Shown piece by piece: positions 62,031 through 64,000 of a stretch of 64,000 nucleotides of DNA. The translations under genes were made by a program, and so were the position numbers. Position 1 is the stretch's first letter, and each line of letters opens with the position of its first letter. This DNA is from Polyangium mundeleinium (GTDB taxonomy: Bacteria; Myxococcota_A; Polyangia; Polyangiales; Polyangiaceae): positions 12,866,501-12,930,500 of the forward strand of contig NZ_JAQNDO010000001.1 in NCBI RefSeq assembly GCF_028369105.1, given 5' to 3'. The notes beneath the pieces are model-generated. The model was not told where the DNA came from and made no database searches. It saw only the letters and a list, made by a program, of their open reading frames with translations.

Positions 62031-62509
62031 GCGGCGACGCGAAGCGAAAGCCAGAGGCGGGCGCGCCGGCCGACGATCGGGACGAGGATCAGCTCGGCGC
62101 GGAGGGCGACGTCAGCGACGAGGAGGCCGAGCGCCTCGCGGCCGAAGCAGAGCGCTGGCTCGAAGCCGAAGAGAAGGCCGAGGCGAAGGACGAGGCGGCA
62201 GCGGCGAACGAGAAGCGCGACGCGAAGAAGCGCGACGAGGACGAGGACGAAGCGCCGCTCGACGAGGTCGAGGTGCGCGAGCTCTTGCGACGCGCGCTGC
62301 GTCCGCCGCCGGGCGCGGTGGCGCCGAGCCTGCTCGGAGGCGTGCAGAAGAAGCTGCGCACGCGCTCGCGAGGAAAATTCTACGGCGATGGATGGAGCAC
62401 GTCGCGCTCGCCGCGCTCGACGTACCTCGTGACCAGCGTGCTCATGCTGGTGCTCGTCGCGTTCGTGTTTTTGGTGCTCGTTCCGTGGGGCGGCGGCGCG
62501 TTGCCTTGA
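62027..62509 (+). CDS. Single-pass membrane protein, probable anti-sigma partner
   Basis: The product is 160 residues. Residues 1-105 are highly charged and mostly helical (DEEAERLAAEAERWLEAEEK, LDEVEVRELLRRALRPPPGA); one TM helix lies near the C-terminus (about 132-152, YLVTSVLMLVLVAFVFLVLV). There is no HxxxCxxC zinc-binding anti-sigma motif, so the role is inferred from ATGA coupling to the sigma gene and topology. Confidence 0.75.
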   Translation: MSGDAKRKPEAGAPADDRDEDQLGAEGDVSDEEAERLAAEAERWLEAEEKAEAKDEAAAANEKRDAKKRDEDEDEAPLDEVEVRELLRRALRPPPGAVAPSLLGGVQKKLRTRSRGKFYGDGWSTSRSPRSTYLVTSVLMLVLVAFVFLVLVPWGGGALP

Positions 62510-62548
62510 GGATCCTGTAATCTGACAAGCCCTGCAGAGGAGCTTGTC

Positions 62549-63571
62549 ATGTCCAAGGACGACGACGTTCGCATCAACGAGACCATGAAGCAGATCATGG
62601 TGCTCTTTCCTGCGGAGGGGCGTGGGCTGAAGGATGCGATCCAGAACGCGCTGATGACGCAGTTCGCAACCGGACCTGCGCGCACGAGCCTCAGCAAGGC
62701 GTTGTCGATCGGAGGGCTTCACATCGGCGGCACGCAGCGCCGGCACGTCGAGCGCATCTACCTGCTCGCGGAGCGCGTCCTCGGGAAGAGGACGGACGTG
62801 CAGATGGCCACGTGCAAGCAGATCGCCGACTCGCTGACGGAAGTGCAGCTCCGAGGCCTCGTCGTCGGTTTGGCCCAGACCGTCGCCGCCACACCGCCGG
62901 GCGGTACGGTCCAGATCGCCGAGTCGTTCAACTACGGCCCCGCGGACGCGGCGCGGCGCGCGGAGGCGGCCGTCACGAAGGCCAAGCGGATCCTCGGCGA
63001 CATGTACCAGGGCATCAACGCGGCGAAGGCCGACGCCAAGGAGCGCGCGCGCTACGAGAAGTGGTTTGGCCCGATGGAAACGACGCGCTACGACGCGGTA
63101 CGAAGGAACGTCGAGGCGATGTTCCGTGATGTCACGACGCGCCCGCTCAAGCTGTATTACCGAGGCGCGGGCGTCAGCAACAAGCTGGACGATCAGCCGG
63201 GCTCCAACTACCACAACATCCACGTCAAGCTGCGCGAGGACCCGAACAACTACGGCTGTTTCATCCCCGGCTGGCCGAACGGCGGGGCCGAGCGCGACCG
63301 TACGCACATCCTCCTCGGTGGAGCGTTCTTCACGAGCTGCCAGGACATCTCCCACCCGACCGACGTGACGAAGATGAGCGGGGCCGGCGTGATCGTCCAC
63401 GAGCTGTCGCACGCCGTGTGCGCCACGAACGACGAGAAAAACGCGAGCGGCCAGGTCCTCTACGGCCCGCGCAAGTGCCTCGCGGTCGCGGTCGATGCCC
63501 CGGCGAAGGCCGTGACGAACGCCGACACCTACCGGTTGTTCTCCGACGAGTACGACGGCGCTTCCGTCTGA
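62549..63571 (+). CDS. M35-like (aspzincin) metallopeptidase without a signal peptide
   Basis: The product is 340 residues. The C-terminal part carries GVIVHELSHAVCATND (HExxH zinc site at about 284-288) and then NADTYRLFSDEY (about 324), the Asp-zincin pattern of M35/lysine-specific endopeptidases. The N-terminal 150 residues are charged and helical and match nothing I recognise. No signal peptide or TM is seen, so it may act inside the cell or be exported by a specialised system. The 3' end overlaps the convergent histidine kinase by 43 bp. Confidence 0.8.
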   Translation: MSKDDDVRINETMKQIMVLFPAEGRGLKDAIQNALMTQFATGPARTSLSKALSIGGLHIGGTQRRHVERIYLLAERVLGKRTDVQMATCKQIADSLTEVQLRGLVVGLAQTVAATPPGGTVQIAESFNYGPADAARRAEAAVTKAKRILGDMYQGINAAKADAKERARYEKWFGPMETTRYDAVRRNVEAMFRDVTTRPLKLYYRGAGVSNKLDDQPGSNYHNIHVKLREDPNNYGCFIPGWPNGGAERDRTHILLGGAFFTSCQDISHPTDVTKMSGAGVIVHELSHAVCATNDEKNASGQVLYGPRKCLAVAVDAPAKAVTNADTYRLFSDEYDGASV

Positions 63572-64000
63572 TCCGGCGTCGACACGCCCGCAGCAGGCAG
63601 GTGAATCAGAAACCGCGTGCCGCCGCCTTCGCGGCCGAGGCAGCGGATCGTCCCGCCGTGCGCCTCGACGATGTCGCGCGTGACCGCGAGGCCGAGGCCC
63701 GTGCCGCGTTGTTTCGTGGTGAAGAAGGGATCGAAGATCGACGCGCGTAGCTCCTCGGGCACGCCCGAGCCCGTGTCGTCGACCGCGAGATCGATGCCGC
63801 CGTCGTCGGCCTTGTGGATCGAGACGATGAGCTCGCCGCCCTTCGCCATGGCCTCGCGCGCGTTGCGCATGAGGTTGAGGAGCGCCTGGCGGAACTGCGA
63901 CTCGTCGAGGCGCGCGTCGGGCAGATCGTCGTCGGCGTCGACACGGCTTGCCACGCCGCCGCGGTCGAGCTCGGGCCGCACGAAGGCCACGAGCTCGCGC
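63529..64000 (-). CDS. Sensor histidine kinase, C-terminal part (5' end outside the window)
   Basis: About 157 residues of the ATPase domain are visible: N-box ALLNLMRNAREAMAKGG, G1 LAVDDTGSGVPEE, F-box SIFDPFFTTK and G2 QRGTGLGLAVTRDIVEAHGG. The HisKA part and sensor are outside. The frame continues through the right edge. Confidence 0.92.
   Translation of the reverse strand, partial: RELVAFVRPELDRGGVASRVDADDDLPDARLDESQFRQALLNLMRNAREAMAKGGELIVSIHKADDGGIDLAVDDTGSGVPEELRASIFDPFFTTKQRGTGLGLAVTRDIVEAHGGTIRCLGREGGGTRFLIHLPAAGVSTPDQTEAPSYSSENNR

Overview
The window is 64 kb of very GC-rich chromosomal DNA. It looks like a myxobacterium-type member of the former Deltaproteobacteria, most likely from the Polyangiales/Sorangium side. 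The signs are many secreted lipoproteins with Gly-rich or Cys-rich linkers, an Asp-box free Ser/Thr kinase with a Pro-rich tail, receiver-PATAN (DUF4388) proteins, a DUF1592/DUF1552 pair, an ECF sigma factor coupled to a one-helix partner, and a TonB receptor carrying its own TonB C-terminal domain. This placement is inferred from content, not from a marker-gene tree.

The region lies close to the replication origin. dnaN, recF and gyrB run rightward from 47.6 kb, while the genes just left of them run leftward. The divergent 47.1-47.6 kb gap holds DnaA-box-like sites and a GATC-rich segment. Four near-identical parS sites lie at 35.2, 38.4, 39.1 and 41.0 kb, the last inside the bioD coding sequence. 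dnaA, parA and parB are not in the window.

Layout. 0-4 kb: a partial lipoprotein, aconitase and a repeat-bearing outer-membrane protein. 4.3-5.8 kb: an intact IS1182-like insertion sequence that landed exactly on the stop codon of a lipoprotein gene. 6-14 kb: TetR regulator/flavin-dependent dehydrogenase pair, outer-membrane protein, hemerythrin with a basic tail, TonB receptor plus lipoprotein. 14.2-15.1 kb: a GNAT toxin-like acetyltransferase converging on a small antitoxin-like gene. 15-22.7 kb: sulfatase-like lipoprotein, a large HPt/receiver/PATAN/PEGA signalling protein, two convergent Uma2 endonucleases. 22.8-28.5 kb: ald-isopropylmalate-dehydrogenase-like operon and the DUF1592/DUF1552 pair. 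29.5-33.9 kb: a tightly overlapped DUF167-dapF-signalling operon. 34-41.5 kb: aroC, a 43-bp hairpin repeat array, fused aroKB, zapA-bioF-bioD and the parS cluster. 41.5-47.1 kb: two paired outer-membrane proteins, an ABC ATPase and a Ser/Thr kinase. 47.6-52.8 kb: dnaN-recF-gyrB ending in a strong terminator. 52.8-64 kb: lipoproteins, clpB, a serS broken by one frameshift, a GYF-domain protein, tRNA-Gln, an ECF sigma operon, an M35-like peptidase and a partial histidine kinase.

The most unusual non-coding signals are a 63-bp element with fixed spacing found upstream of both dnaN and the GNAT toxin-like gene, the 43-bp x 8 hairpin array beside a long inverted repeat between aroC and aroKB, and a perfect 33-bp inverted repeat upstream of zapA.
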